DNA from: Croceicoccus sediminis
GTDB lineage: Bacteria > Pseudomonadota > Alphaproteobacteria > Sphingomonadales > Sphingomonadaceae
Assembly (NCBI RefSeq): GCF_007570835.1
Contig: NZ_SUNC01000003.1
Location: forward strand, 124,001-188,000
DNA: 64,000 nucleotides
Reading direction: 5' to 3'
In this document: positions 24,728-33,931 of the stretch, in pieces
How positions within the stretch are numbered: the first letter of the stretch is position 1
How the letters are laid out: every line of letters starts with the position of its first letter
Translations under genes and position numbers: made by a program
Notes under the pieces: model-generated
Told to the model about the DNA's origin: nothing
The model's database searches: none
Seen by the model: only the letters and a program-made list of their open reading frames with translations

Positions 24728-27124
24728 ATGGCCTACGAATACAACGCACCAAGATACTTGGGTTTATCTCTTGCAGCCGTCCTTCTGGCCACCAGCGCCC
24801 CGGTAATGGCGCAGACGACCGAAGGTAGCGGGACGGACAGCGCACAGACCCGTTCTGGCAAGCTCGACGAGATCGTCGTGACCGCCCGCCGGCGCGAGGA
24901 AAACGTGCAATCGACCCCGATCGCCGTTTCGGCCTTCGGCGCAGAAGCGCTGGAAGAGCGCAACATGCAGTCTTCGTCCGACCTGACGAATTTCGTCCCC
25001 AACGTGCAGTTCGACAACGCGGCCAGTGAATCGGGCGGCGGCGCGTCGAGCCAGATTTCCATCCGCGGTATCGGGCAGACCGACTATGTCGTGACGGTGG
25101 AACCGGGCGTCGGGGTCTACATGGATGGCGTCTATGTCGGCAAATCGATGGGCTCGCTGCTCGACACCGTCGACATCGAACGGATCGAAGTGCTCCGCGG
25201 GCCGCAGGGAACGCTGTTCGGCAAGAACACGATCGGCGGCGCGATCCAGCTGTTTTCCAAGCGACCGACCAGCACGCTGGAGGCCGGTGCAGAGCTGACC
25301 ACCGGTTCGTACAACCGCTTCGATGCCAAGGGCTATATCTCGGGACCGCTGGCCGACACCGTCCGACTGCGCCTGTCGGGCGCCTATCAGAGCCGCGACG
25401 GTTTCGTTAAGCGGACCACCCCCGACGGAGAACCCACCGGCGAACGCCAGGGCAACATGAACCGGTTGAGCGGACGTCTCGTGCTCGAAGCCGATCTTTC
25501 CGACAATCTCATGGCGACGCTGGCGCTCGACGCGACCCGCATCCGCGAACAGACGCCGGGTTCGATCCTGCTCAAGGCAAACGATGAAGATGGTTTGCCC
25601 TACCTGTTCGCCCTGGGCGTTCCGGGAGGCGTCTGCCTACCCGAGGCGGGGGATTCGCGTTTCGACAACCCCTATTGCTACAACAGCCAGTACGTCACCG
25701 ATCTCGACAGCAAGCGCACCGCGACGTCGGGTCCGAACCAGTCGGACACCGACGTCAAGGGCGGCAGCATCGTGCTGGACTGGAGCGGGGGCGCGGTCGA
25801 TCTGAAGTCGATCACCGCCTACCGCGACGTTCAGGTCGACATCGGCCAGGATCTCTACAGCTCGCCCTATTTCTTCGGCACGATCGAACAGGACATCGAC
25901 TGGACGCAGTTCAGCCAGGAATTCCAGGCCAGCGGCGATTTCGCCGATGGCCGGCTGTCCTATGTCGCGGGCCTTTTCTACAGCCATGAAAAGGCGACGC
26001 AGTACTTCCCGGTCGACCTCCTGCTGGTTCAGTTCCTCTCGGGCGGCAAAGTGCGCAACGACAGTTACGCCGCGTTCGGCCAGTTCACTTACGAGGCAAC
26101 CGATGCCCTCTCGCTCACGCTTGGCGCGCGCTACACGATCGATGAACGCCGCTTCAATCCGGGCCTGCAAAAACTGGTCGGATACGATTACGACCCGACG
26201 CTCGAGATTCCCGGTTTCGTGAACGTGATCGACGGTGCCTTCGGGGCACCGGGTTCGCCCCTCTTCCCGGCCGGGTGGTACAAGCGGACCAGCAAGTCGT
26301 TCACGCCGATGATCACCGCCAGCTATGACTTCACCCCCGACGTCATGGGTTACGCCAGCTATTCCAAGGGCTTCAAGGGCGGCGGCTTCACCATGCGCTA
26401 CTTCCCGGCGGTGGTACCGGAGCCCGGCACCGATCCCGACGACATCATCTCCTACGCCGGGCCCGAAAAGGCATCTGCGTTCGAAGTCGGCCTGAAGTCC
26501 GAACTGTTCGACCGGCGTCTGCGCCTCAACGTTGCCGCGTTCTATACCGACTACAAGGACATCCAGGTCACCTACGTCATCGATCCCGACGGCGAAGGCC
26601 CCATCGGCGAATTCGTGCCAGTGCTGGCCAACGCGGGTACGGCCCATATCAAGGGCATCGAGGTAGAAACCAGCTTCGTACCCACGGAATGGCTGCGTAT
26701 CGACGGAAGCCTTGGCTATATCGATGCAAAGTATGTCAGCTTTACCGAGGACGCGCTGGCCAATTTCCCCAACGCGGAATCGCTGTCCCTGCCCAACACG
26801 CCGAAGTGGACCGCCCATGTCGGCGCGACGCTGACCATGTTCGACAACGACAGCGGCCACCTGTTCGCCCGCGGCGACTACAGCTATCGCAGCGGCCAGT
26901 ACAAGGAGTTCTCGAACGAGCCTTCGCTGTACCAGGAAGCCTATGGCCTGCTGGGTGCCAGCATGACCTACGAGGCCGCATCGCGGGCCTGGCAGCTGAC
27001 CGTCGGGGGAACGAACCTCACCGACGAGACCTACATCGTGAGCGGCGAGACAAGCTCGGAATATACCCGCGGCTTCGTATCAAGACCGCGTGAATGGTAC
27101 GCCAGCGTCAAGTTCTCGTTCTGA
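24728..27124 (+). CDS. TonB-dependent outer-membrane receptor
   Basis: The 798-residue receptor has a signal peptide ending APVMAQ, the TonB box region LDEIVVTARRREENVQSTP, a plug (RGIGQTDYVVTVEPGVGVYM, EVLRGPQGTLFGKNTIGG) and a barrel ending EWYASVKFSF with a terminal Phe. The ATG follows a strong GGGAGGTG. It lies 27 bases after the amidase gene in the same direction, so it probably brings in the amidase or AKR substrate. It belongs to a different subgroup from the paralogous pair at 8801 and 55778. The ligand is unknown. Confidence 0.93.
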   Translation: MAYEYNAPRYLGLSLAAVLLATSAPVMAQTTEGSGTDSAQTRSGKLDEIVVTARRREENVQSTPIAVSAFGAEALEERNMQSSSDLTNFVPNVQFDNAASESGGGASSQISIRGIGQTDYVVTVEPGVGVYMDGVYVGKSMGSLLDTVDIERIEVLRGPQGTLFGKNTIGGAIQLFSKRPTSTLEAGAELTTGSYNRFDAKGYISGPLADTVRLRLSGAYQSRDGFVKRTTPDGEPTGERQGNMNRLSGRLVLEADLSDNLMATLALDATRIREQTPGSILLKANDEDGLPYLFALGVPGGVCLPEAGDSRFDNPYCYNSQYVTDLDSKRTATSGPNQSDTDVKGGSIVLDWSGGAVDLKSITAYRDVQVDIGQDLYSSPYFFGTIEQDIDWTQFSQEFQASGDFADGRLSYVAGLFYSHEKATQYFPVDLLLVQFLSGGKVRNDSYAAFGQFTYEATDALSLTLGARYTIDERRFNPGLQKLVGYDYDPTLEIPGFVNVIDGAFGAPGSPLFPAGWYKRTSKSFTPMITASYDFTPDVMGYASYSKGFKGGGFTMRYFPAVVPEPGTDPDDIISYAGPEKASAFEVGLKSELFDRRLRLNVAAFYTDYKDIQVTYVIDPDGEGPIGEFVPVLANAGTAHIKGIEVETSFVPTEWLRIDGSLGYIDAKYVSFTEDALANFPNAESLSLPNTPKWTAHVGATLTMFDNDSGHLFARGDYSYRSGQYKEFSNEPSLYQEAYGLLGASMTYEAASRAWQLTVGGTNLTDETYIVSGETSSEYTRGFVSRPREWYASVKFSF

Positions 27125-27134
27125 ACCAAAGGCA

Positions 27135-27165
27135 CCGCGCCGCCCATGCGAAATGGGCGGCGCGG
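27135..27165. terminator. Strong hairpin between convergent genes
   Basis: CCGCGCCGCCCAT (27135-27147) and ATGGGCGGCGCGG (27153-27165) form a 13-base-pair GC-rich stem with a five-base loop in the 64-base gap between the TonB receptor and the antiporter. No long T tract follows on either strand, but the position and stability fit a terminator working both ways. Confidence 0.65.
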
Positions 27166-27188
27166 GCCGAAAAGGTGTCACTTGAGCA

Positions 27189-28169
27189 TCAGGCGTTCGC
27201 GACAAGGAACCCGATGTAGGCGAAGTAAGTCACCAGCAGAATGAGTGCGGGCAGACGGGTGACCTTGCGATAGAAGGCAAGGCAAAGGATCGCGACCGCA
27301 CCGGCCACCACGAGCCCGATGTCGAGCGGCAAGAGGTTCGCGGGGATCGCTCCGGGCGCGAGCAGCATCGTCGTGCCGCCGATCAGCAGGATGTTGTAGA
27401 TGTTCGATCCCACGACATTGCCGAATGCGACCTCGGCCTCGCCCTTGCGTGCGGCGATCACGGATGTGACCAGCTCCGGCAGCGAAGTCCCAATGGCGAC
27501 GATGGTAAGGCCGATCAGCGTCTCGGTCAGGCCCGCAAGGCGCGCCAGGTCGATGGCCCCGGTGACGAGCATTTTGCCCCCGCCGACCAGGACGGCAAGG
27601 CCCAGCAACGTCAAAAGGACCGGCTTGGCCCACCCGTTCCTGGCGGCATGCAAGCCCGTATCCGCCATTTCGAGTGCTTGCGCCCGGTCGTAAGGCGCAT
27701 TGTGAACGACGTTGGGCTCTGCCTGGCGTTCTTCGCGGTAGCACCAGGCGATATAGCCGATAAGGCCGACAATCAGCGCCACGCCGATCAACATGCTCCC
27801 CGCCCCGGCTATGGCGAGCAATAGCAGAACCACGCTTGCGCCCAGCGCGACGCCCGGATCGCGCCAGCGGTTCTTCGCGGTGATCGCCATCGGCGCGACC
27901 AGTGCGGCCGCCCCCAGGATGAGCAGGCTGTTGGCGATGTTCGAACCCGCGATGTTGCCCCACGCGATTGCGGGGGAGCCAGCCATCGCGGCTTCCACGC
28001 TGGTGACCAGTTCGGGCATCGATGTGCCGAAACCGACGATGACGAGGCCGATGACAAGCGCGCTGACCCCCGCTTTTTCGGCAAGGCCGACCGCCCCGCG
28101 AACCAGCAGTTCGCCGCCCACGACCAGCAGGACCAGTCCGCCGACGACAAGAAGGATGGCCGTGATCAT
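27189..28169 (-). CDS. Calcium/sodium antiporter (CaCA family, YrbG-like)
   Basis: The 326-residue inner-membrane protein consists of two homologous five-helix halves, each with the alpha-repeat: GFGTSMPELVTSV followed by GNIAGSNIANSLLILG, and AIGTSLPELVTSV followed by GNVVGSNIYNILLIGG. These residues bind Na+ and Ca2+ in the exchanger family. The ATG overlaps the nhaA stop codon by four bases, so the two cation antiporters are one operon. The function is probably cation homeostasis, independent of the catabolic clusters. Confidence 0.94.
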   Translation of the reverse strand: MITAILLVVGGLVLLVVGGELLVRGAVGLAEKAGVSALVIGLVIVGFGTSMPELVTSVEAAMAGSPAIAWGNIAGSNIANSLLILGAAALVAPMAITAKNRWRDPGVALGASVVLLLLAIAGAGSMLIGVALIVGLIGYIAWCYREERQAEPNVVHNAPYDRAQALEMADTGLHAARNGWAKPVLLTLLGLAVLVGGGKMLVTGAIDLARLAGLTETLIGLTIVAIGTSLPELVTSVIAARKGEAEVAFGNVVGSNIYNILLIGGTTMLLAPGAIPANLLPLDIGLVVAGAVAILCLAFYRKVTRLPALILLVTYFAYIGFLVANA

Positions 28170-29368
28170 GCCTCGATTGCTTTCACCTTCTCCCGCGATG
28201 CCCGCGTCAGGACGATCACGCCCACGATGGCCGCGACGACCGAGCCGCTGAGCACGCCCAGCTTTACCGCCGCGATGCTGCCGGGATCGGCGAAAGCGAG
28301 GTTACCGATGAACAGGCTCATGGTGAAGCCGATACCGGCAAGACACGACAGCCCGTAAACGTGGCGCAGGCCGATCCCCGGTGGCAGGGTCGCCATACCC
28401 GTCTTCACCGCCAACCAGCAAGCGCCGGAAATGCCCACCTGCTTGCCGATGACAAGACCCGCCGCAATACCCAGCGATAGCGGAGCGAACAGCACGTCCA
28501 GTCCGCCGCCAGCGAACGAGACACCCGCATTGGCAAAGGCGAAAATCGGCAGGATCAGGAACGCGACCCAGGGATGCAGCGCATGCTCCAGCCGTTCCAG
28601 CGGCTGCTCGTCACCCGTGGCGATCGGCACGAACATCGCCGTGACGACGCCCGCCAGCGTGGCGTGAACCCCGGACTTGAGCACGCAGATCCACAGAAAC
28701 GCGCCAAGCAGGAAATAGGGGATGGTGCGAGCGACCCTTGTACGGTTGAGCAGGAGCATGCCAGCAGCCGGAACTAGCGCGAGGGCGAGGGCACCAAGGT
28801 TCATATTCTCGGTATAGAACAGCGCGATGATCGCGATGGCGCCGATATCGTCGATGATCGCGATGGCGAGCAGCAGCGCCTTGAGAGCCACCGGTACTCG
28901 GCTTCCCAGAAGTGCCAGCAGACCAAGCGCAAAGGCGATATCGGTCGCGGCCGGGATCGCCCAGCCGCGAATGTTTTCAGGCGATCCGGCGTTGATCGCG
29001 ACATAGACGAGCGCCGGGACAATCATCCCACCCAGGGCCGCATAGACCGGCAGCGAAGCCTGCTTCCAGCTGCGCAACTGGCCGGTCACGATCTCGCGCT
29101 TCACCTCCAGCCCGATCAGGAAGAAGAACAGCGCCATCAACCCGTCGTTGATCCACAGCAGCAAGGGCTTGTCGATCCTGACCAGATCGCCTGCACTGAA
29201 CAGGACGGGGGTGGACAGAAGGTTCTGATACGCCGGGAAAAGGGGCGAATTCGCGATCACCAATGCGAAAGCGGCGGCAATCATCAGGGTGATGCCGCCG
29301 GCACTTTCGCTGGCGATGAATTCGCGCAGCCGGTCTAAAGGAGTGGGTTTCATAGTTTCCATCGTCAT
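28166..29368 (-). CDS. nhaA: Na+/H+ antiporter NhaA
   Basis: The 400-residue protein matches NhaA over its length: GGITLMIAAAFALVIANSP, DGLMALFFFLIGLEVKREI, PAATDIAFALGLLALLGSRVP and the ion-binding aspartate pair in LLAIAIIDDIGAIAIIALFY. It exchanges Na+ for protons at the inner membrane. Three in-frame ATGs occur within the first six codons and none has a clear ribosome-binding site. A strong hairpin lies immediately upstream. Confidence 0.96.
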   Translation of the reverse strand: MTMETMKPTPLDRLREFIASESAGGITLMIAAAFALVIANSPLFPAYQNLLSTPVLFSAGDLVRIDKPLLLWINDGLMALFFFLIGLEVKREIVTGQLRSWKQASLPVYAALGGMIVPALVYVAINAGSPENIRGWAIPAATDIAFALGLLALLGSRVPVALKALLLAIAIIDDIGAIAIIALFYTENMNLGALALALVPAAGMLLLNRTRVARTIPYFLLGAFLWICVLKSGVHATLAGVVTAMFVPIATGDEQPLERLEHALHPWVAFLILPIFAFANAGVSFAGGGLDVLFAPLSLGIAAGLVIGKQVGISGACWLAVKTGMATLPPGIGLRHVYGLSCLAGIGFTMSLFIGNLAFADPGSIAAVKLGVLSGSVVAAIVGVIVLTRASREKVKAIEA

Positions 29369-29374
29369 AAAGGC

Positions 29375-29413
29375 GGCGACCGGCGCGGAGATCGGGGAGG
29401 TTCGCCGGTCGCC
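29375..29413 (-). terminator. Hairpin just upstream of nhaA
   Basis: GGCGACCGGCG and CGCCGGTCGCC form an 11-base-pair stem with a 17-base loop, ending six bases before the nhaA start codon and beginning nine bases after the ydcH-like stop. It may terminate the ydcH transcript or act as a structured leader of nhaA. The sequence does not decide between these. Confidence 0.5.
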
Positions 29414-29421
29414 GCGCGGCG

Positions 29422-29631
29422 TCAGCCCGTCAGGCCGCGCCCGTAATAATGCCGTTGCAGCGCCGCGATCTTGTCCTTGAGCCGCAGGCGTGCGCGCTTC
29501 ATCGCTTTCACCTGTTCGCTGGCACCGATCGCTTTCGTAGTGTCGATCATGCGGTTGAGCGCACGATGCTCGCGCATCAGTTTGCGCAAATAGGGTTTCA
29601 TGATTTTCTCGTCGGGGGACCTGTTCGTCAT
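29422..29631 (-). CDS. YdcH/DUF465 family small protein
   Basis: The product is a charged helical 69-residue protein, MTNRSPDEKIMKPYLRKLMREHRALN..., with the DUF465 features: a His in LMREHRALNRMI, a coiled-coil-like middle and the KRARLRLKDKIAAL segment. I prefer the ATG at 29631, preceded by GGAG, over one four codons earlier with no such site. The function of the family is unknown. It is upstream of nhaA on the same strand and divergent from the LysR gene. Confidence 0.85.
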   Translation of the reverse strand: MTNRSPDEKIMKPYLRKLMREHRALNRMIDTTKAIGASEQVKAMKRARLRLKDKIAALQRHYYGRGLTG

Positions 29632-29732
29632 GTCACTCTCCATCGTTCGACAAGGCGAATATGGATTCGGCGCTGGCGATTATCCAATTCGAACAATTGC
29701 AACGTTCCAATAAGTTTTGCTAATGGTGCAAG

Positions 29733-30674
29733 ATGCCGACGCTCAAGCAGATTTCCATCTTCGCCAAACTTGCCGAAACGCAGAACATGGGGGAGGCCGC
29801 GCGCCTCCTCGGACTAAGCCAACCTGCCCTGAGCCAACAGTTGATGGCGCTAGAAACCGAACTGACATCGAAACTTTTCGAACGCGTCCCGAAAGGGATG
29901 CAGCTCAGCCCCGGCGGCCGACAGCTCCTGCCCGCAGCCCTTACCGTTCTACGCGCCGTGCGCGATTTCAGCGACGTTGCGGACCGTGTTGCAGAGAGGT
30001 TCGTCGGCTCGATCCGGTTCGGGGTTTCGCCGACACTGGGGCCCTATCTCATGCCCGCGGTCATCAAGCGCCTGCACGAACGTTATCCCGGCATGCGACT
30101 GTTCATTCGCGAAGGCTTGCCTGAATTGCAGCAAGCCGATCTCGCGGCCGGACAGCTCGACATGGTGCTCTCGCCCCTGCCGATAGAGGGGCGGGGCCTG
30201 CATATCGAACCGCTGTTTCGCGAACCGCTGCACATCGTCTCGCCGCCGGACGATCCCTTGCACACCGTGATGCAGGGCAACCAGAGGAGTTTCGCCGACC
30301 GGACCTTCCTCACCCTCGATCACCGGCATCATTACCACCGCCAGCTCGTGGAAATCTGCCGGGATCTGGGCGCGACGATCATGTCCGATTACGAAGGCAC
30401 CAGCCTCGATGCCTTGCAACAGATGGTCGGGTCGGGCGTCGGGCTGGCCATCCTTCCCGAACTCTACATCAGGTCCGGTGCGGGCGGGCTCGACATGGTG
30501 GCAGTCACCGATCCGCCGGGATGGCAGGAATTCCGCAGCATCGGCGCCGCATGGCGATCGAGCGCCGCGTTTGCCGATCTCTACGCGGAAATTGCAAAAG
30601 TCATTGCAGCAGAAGCGCGGTCCAAGCTGGACGATGCCCATGATGCGGCATCGTCTGCGCCTTCGATATCCTGA
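29733..30674 (+). CDS. LysR family transcriptional regulator
   Basis: The 313-residue protein has the LysR helix-turn-helix at its N terminus (KQISIFAKLAETQNMGEAARLLGLSQPALSQQ is the region, residues 5-36, followed by LETELTSKLFER) and a periplasmic-binding-like effector domain with RFGVSPTLGPYLMP. It is divergent from the ydcH-like gene and convergent with the aldehyde dehydrogenase pair, so its targets are not obvious. The start has only a weak upstream purine stretch. Confidence 0.93.
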   Translation: MPTLKQISIFAKLAETQNMGEAARLLGLSQPALSQQLMALETELTSKLFERVPKGMQLSPGGRQLLPAALTVLRAVRDFSDVADRVAERFVGSIRFGVSPTLGPYLMPAVIKRLHERYPGMRLFIREGLPELQQADLAAGQLDMVLSPLPIEGRGLHIEPLFREPLHIVSPPDDPLHTVMQGNQRSFADRTFLTLDHRHHYHRQLVEICRDLGATIMSDYEGTSLDALQQMVGSGVGLAILPELYIRSGAGGLDMVAVTDPPGWQEFRSIGAAWRSSAAFADLYAEIAKVIAAEARSKLDDAHDAASSAPSIS

Positions 30675-30806
30675 AAGGTTCTGCCAGTCCGATGGCAACT
30701 AGCCTTCAATTGGCCCAATTCGCCAATTTCGGCAGTGATTGCATCCTGCGAACCGCTGCAAAAACTCGCTCTTCTGCCGGCCAATAACCTGACAGACCCA
30801 CCAAAA

Positions 30807-32354
30807 TCAGCGGAACAGTCTTTCTGGAATGTCCTGATAACAGACCGGTCGCAAGAATCGGTCGATCGCAAGACTGCCGACCGAAGTCGACCTACCGTCG
30901 GACGTCGCCGGGAACGGGCCGCCGTGGACCATGGCGTCTGCGACCTCGACACCCGTACCGAAACCGTTGGCCAGGATTCTGCCTGCCTTCCGCTCCAGCA
31001 CCGGCATAAGCGATCCTGCCGCGCGGAGATCGGAAGAAGCCAGATGTATCGCGATTGTAAGCTGTCCTTCCAGCGAATCGATGACTTCTCGTAGTTCGCT
31101 TTCGTCGTGGCATCTGACGAGCAAGGAGGCCGGTCCGAAAATTTCCTCCCCGAGCCTTTCTGAGGCAAGGAAATCGCGGGCACTGGCCTCGAACAGGATC
31201 GCTCCCGCCTCATACTCTCGGCATGTTTGCTCGGCTTCCGCAACGACTGCTGCATCATTCCGTCGATGCTGCACGGCTTCGTCATACCGCCCATGGATCA
31301 TCGGCGTCAGCATCGTTCCGGCCGGCAAAACGGCAATCGCGGCACGTGCCGATTGGATAAAGCGATCCAGAGCCGGGCTTTCGATCGCGAGGAGCAGCCC
31401 CGGATTGGTGCAAAACTGACCAACGCCCAAGTTCAGCGATGCCGCGAATTCTTCGGCGATCGCGGCACCTCTCTCATCAAGAGCGCCGGGGAACAGGATG
31501 ACCGGATTGATGCTGGACATCTCTGCATAGACAGGGATCGGCACCGTGCGCCGCGCCGCGATCTCCACAAGGGCCAAACCACCTGAACGCGATCCGGTAA
31601 AACCGACCGCCTTGATCCTGTGGTCCGTAACCAGGGCTGCGCCAAAATCATTGTCGGCGCCGATCAACATCGAAAACACGCCTGGCGGCATGTCGCACGC
31701 CTGTCTTGCCCTATCGACCGCACGAGCAACGAGTTCGGACGTTCCAAGATGCGCAGGATGCGCCTTCACGATAACGGGACATCCCGCCGCCAGCGCAGAG
31801 GCCGTGTCACCGCCCGCCACGGAAAAGGCCAAGGGAAAATTCGAAGCGCCGAACACGGCCACCGGACCGATCGCGATATGCCGCAAATAAAGCTCAGGCC
31901 GAGGCGCAGGCTGCCGGTCAGGCAGCGCTTCATCGTGGCGCGTTCGATCCCAAGTGCCTTGGCGCAAGTGGTTCGCAAACATCCGCAACTGGTTGCATGT
32001 GCGGCCTCGTTCCCCCTCCAGCCGCATGCGGGGTAAGCCGCTTTCGGCCATCACCCTGACTATCAGCCGATCTTCCAGCGCCTCGATCTCGGTCGCAATC
32101 GCCTCCAGAAAACGCGCGCGGTCTGCCGGGCTTCGCTCACGATAATCGTCGAAGTCGGCCTCTGCGGCGGAACACGCGGCTTCAATCTCCTCGGCTCCGG
32201 CGGTCGGATATTCAGGATCAAGGGGCCGTCCTGTTGCCGCCTCGCATGACCTGACAGTCGCATTACGACCGGTAGTCCAGCGTCCGGCTACCAACATTTT
32301 CCCGCTCAATTCATGCGCCTCGATCGAGGCTGCCCCGTCTATCCGACCGCCCAT
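30807..32354 (-). CDS. Aldehyde dehydrogenase, 2-oxoglutarate-semialdehyde (2,5-dioxovalerate) type
   Basis: The 515-residue enzyme is of the 2-oxoglutarate-semialdehyde/2,5-dioxovalerate dehydrogenase class: YPTAGAEEIEAACSAAEADF, GPVAVFGASNFPLAFSVAGG, PVIVKAHPAHLGTSELV, a glutamate in YAEMSSINPVI and the catalytic Cys in GVGQFCTNPGL. It would oxidise 2-oxoglutarate semialdehyde to 2-oxoglutarate, the last step of the oxidative (Weimberg) pentose route, whose preceding XylX-like dehydratase is encoded at 50709. The ATG shares one base with the stop of the upstream aldehyde dehydrogenase gene (TGATG), so both are one operon. Confidence 0.9.
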   Translation of the reverse strand: MGGRIDGAASIEAHELSGKMLVAGRWTTGRNATVRSCEAATGRPLDPEYPTAGAEEIEAACSAAEADFDDYRERSPADRARFLEAIATEIEALEDRLIVRVMAESGLPRMRLEGERGRTCNQLRMFANHLRQGTWDRTRHDEALPDRQPAPRPELYLRHIAIGPVAVFGASNFPLAFSVAGGDTASALAAGCPVIVKAHPAHLGTSELVARAVDRARQACDMPPGVFSMLIGADNDFGAALVTDHRIKAVGFTGSRSGGLALVEIAARRTVPIPVYAEMSSINPVILFPGALDERGAAIAEEFAASLNLGVGQFCTNPGLLLAIESPALDRFIQSARAAIAVLPAGTMLTPMIHGRYDEAVQHRRNDAAVVAEAEQTCREYEAGAILFEASARDFLASERLGEEIFGPASLLVRCHDESELREVIDSLEGQLTIAIHLASSDLRAAGSLMPVLERKAGRILANGFGTGVEVADAMVHGGPFPATSDGRSTSVGSLAIDRFLRPVCYQDIPERLFR

Positions 32355-33784
32355 CAAGCCACCGCCCTGTTCGTGTAAATTGTCTGGGAATTGGTGTATT
32401 CGATAAGGCCGTCGATGGCGTTTTCGATCCCGACCCCCGATTGCTTGTGACCGCCAAAGGCAATGTGGGGCGAGAAACTGTGGATCTCATTGATCCACAC
32501 GGTTCCGGCTTCGATCCTTTCCGCGATCTCCTGCGCGCGATCGATGTCGCTGCTCCAGACCGATGCGGCCAGGCCGTATTCGGTATCGTTGGCGCGCGCC
32601 ACGACATCGTCGATGTCAGTAAACCGTAACAGCGGCAGAACCGGGCCGAACGCCTCTTCCTTGACGACACGGCTATCTTCAGGGGGATTATCGATGATCG
32701 TAACCGGTACGAAATAGCCGGTGCCGTCGGGCACATCGCCTCCGCAAAGGAACCGCAATCCGGTGTCTCGCGCATCGGCAAGAAGGTCGCGCAACTTGTC
32801 GAACTGCATCCGGTTCTGAATCGGGCCAAGATCAGTGCCTTGCATCGAACCATCCCCGGTCTTCACCGTGCCTGCGTATTCGACGAGCGCGCGAGAGACA
32901 TCGTCGTAGATCGCATCGTGAATATAGATGCGCTTGGCCGAAACGCAGAATTGCGCACTGTTTTGAAATGCAGCCCAGAACAACTTCTCGGCGATCGCCA
33001 CCGGATCGACGTCGGGCAAGACAATGGCGGGGTCATTGCCACCCAGTTCCAAGGTGATCCTCTTCAGGTTGCCGGAGGCCGATTCCATGACCTTTCGTCC
33101 GGTCGCGGTCGATCCGGTAAAACTGATCTTGCGCACGTCGGGATGCCGGGTCAGCCATCCACCCAGCTCATTCCCCCCGGAGACGACGTTGACAACGCCT
33201 GCAGGCAGGAACTCACTGGCCAGTTCGCCGAGCTTCAATGTGCACAGCGGCGTGTAAGGGGACGGCTTCAGCACAACGGTATTTCCCGCCGCCAGCGCCG
33301 GTGCGATTTTCCAGACTGCGAGCAGCAAGGGAAAATTCCACGGGGTAATCGCACCCACAACGCCTAAAGGCGTGCGCCGGTTTTCCACGCTGCGCCCCTC
33401 GCCCAGGTCTTCCTGGTGCAGCGGCAATTCCTGCGTTGCAATTTCGCGGCACCAATGCGCGGAACCGCCAACCTCCCACTCGGCACCTGCACGCGCCTTC
33501 CCTTGCTCAAGTGTCAGCAACCGCATGAAGCTTTCGGCGTTTTCCTCGATCGCGTCGCCGATCCGCGCGATCATCGCCTGCCTTTCGTCAACCGGGCGCG
33601 CAGACCAAGGGCCGAATGCGGCCTTCGCCGCTGCGACCGCCGTCTCCAACTGCTCATGGCTGGCGTCAGGCACCTGCGCGATGACCTGCTCAGTGGCGGG
33701 ATTTACCGCTTCGAAGTGGCTTTCCGCATCGACGGATTTGCCCCCGATCGTCATTCGGTAATTGTCAAAGAAATCAATCGACAT
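32354..33784 (-). CDS. NAD(P)-dependent aldehyde dehydrogenase
   Basis: This is a 476-residue ALDH of the lactaldehyde/glycolaldehyde/succinate-semialdehyde-like group. It has GAITPWNFPLLLAVWKIAPA, the catalytic Glu in LELGGNDPAI and the catalytic Cys in QNSAQFCVSAKR. The ATG at 33784 is preceded by GGGAG; an in-frame ATG six codons earlier is less likely. In this island it could oxidise the aldehyde released by the HpcH/HpaI aldolase (glycolaldehyde or lactaldehyde). It is the promoter-proximal gene, with an operator-like site 43 bases upstream of its start. Confidence 0.93.
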   Translation of the reverse strand: MSIDFFDNYRMTIGGKSVDAESHFEAVNPATEQVIAQVPDASHEQLETAVAAAKAAFGPWSARPVDERQAMIARIGDAIEENAESFMRLLTLEQGKARAGAEWEVGGSAHWCREIATQELPLHQEDLGEGRSVENRRTPLGVVGAITPWNFPLLLAVWKIAPALAAGNTVVLKPSPYTPLCTLKLGELASEFLPAGVVNVVSGGNELGGWLTRHPDVRKISFTGSTATGRKVMESASGNLKRITLELGGNDPAIVLPDVDPVAIAEKLFWAAFQNSAQFCVSAKRIYIHDAIYDDVSRALVEYAGTVKTGDGSMQGTDLGPIQNRMQFDKLRDLLADARDTGLRFLCGGDVPDGTGYFVPVTIIDNPPEDSRVVKEEAFGPVLPLLRFTDIDDVVARANDTEYGLAASVWSSDIDRAQEIAERIEAGTVWINEIHSFSPHIAFGGHKQSGVGIENAIDGLIEYTNSQTIYTNRAVA

Positions 33785-33826
33785 GGAACGCTCCCGCTTC
33801 AATCAGACCTCGCCCATAGGCCCTTC

Positions 33827-33838
33827 TGCAATGTTAGA
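33827..33838. promoter_or_regulatory. Candidate GntR operator (aldehyde dehydrogenase side)
   Basis: TGCAATGTTAGA matches the right half of the island consensus TRRCATGTYAGW, 43 bases upstream of the aldehyde dehydrogenase ATG. It is weaker than the perfect site at 33890. Confidence 0.45.
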
Positions 33839-33889
33839 TAGCCACTTTTATCGGTTATATAGCTAGACATCGGCACAATATTTGCCTAT

Positions 33890-33901
33890 CTAACATGTTA
33901 G
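33890..33901. promoter_or_regulatory. Candidate GntR operator, perfect palindrome
   Basis: CTAACATGTTAG is a perfect 12-base palindrome 30 bases before the small ORF at 33932. The longer TAACATGTTAGTTAG starting at 33891 is repeated exactly at 45768. It lies in the divergent region between the aldehyde dehydrogenase and enolase-superfamily operons. Confidence 0.65.
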
Positions 33902-33931
33902 TTAGAAGGATTGCAAGTGAGAGGTTCCGCG

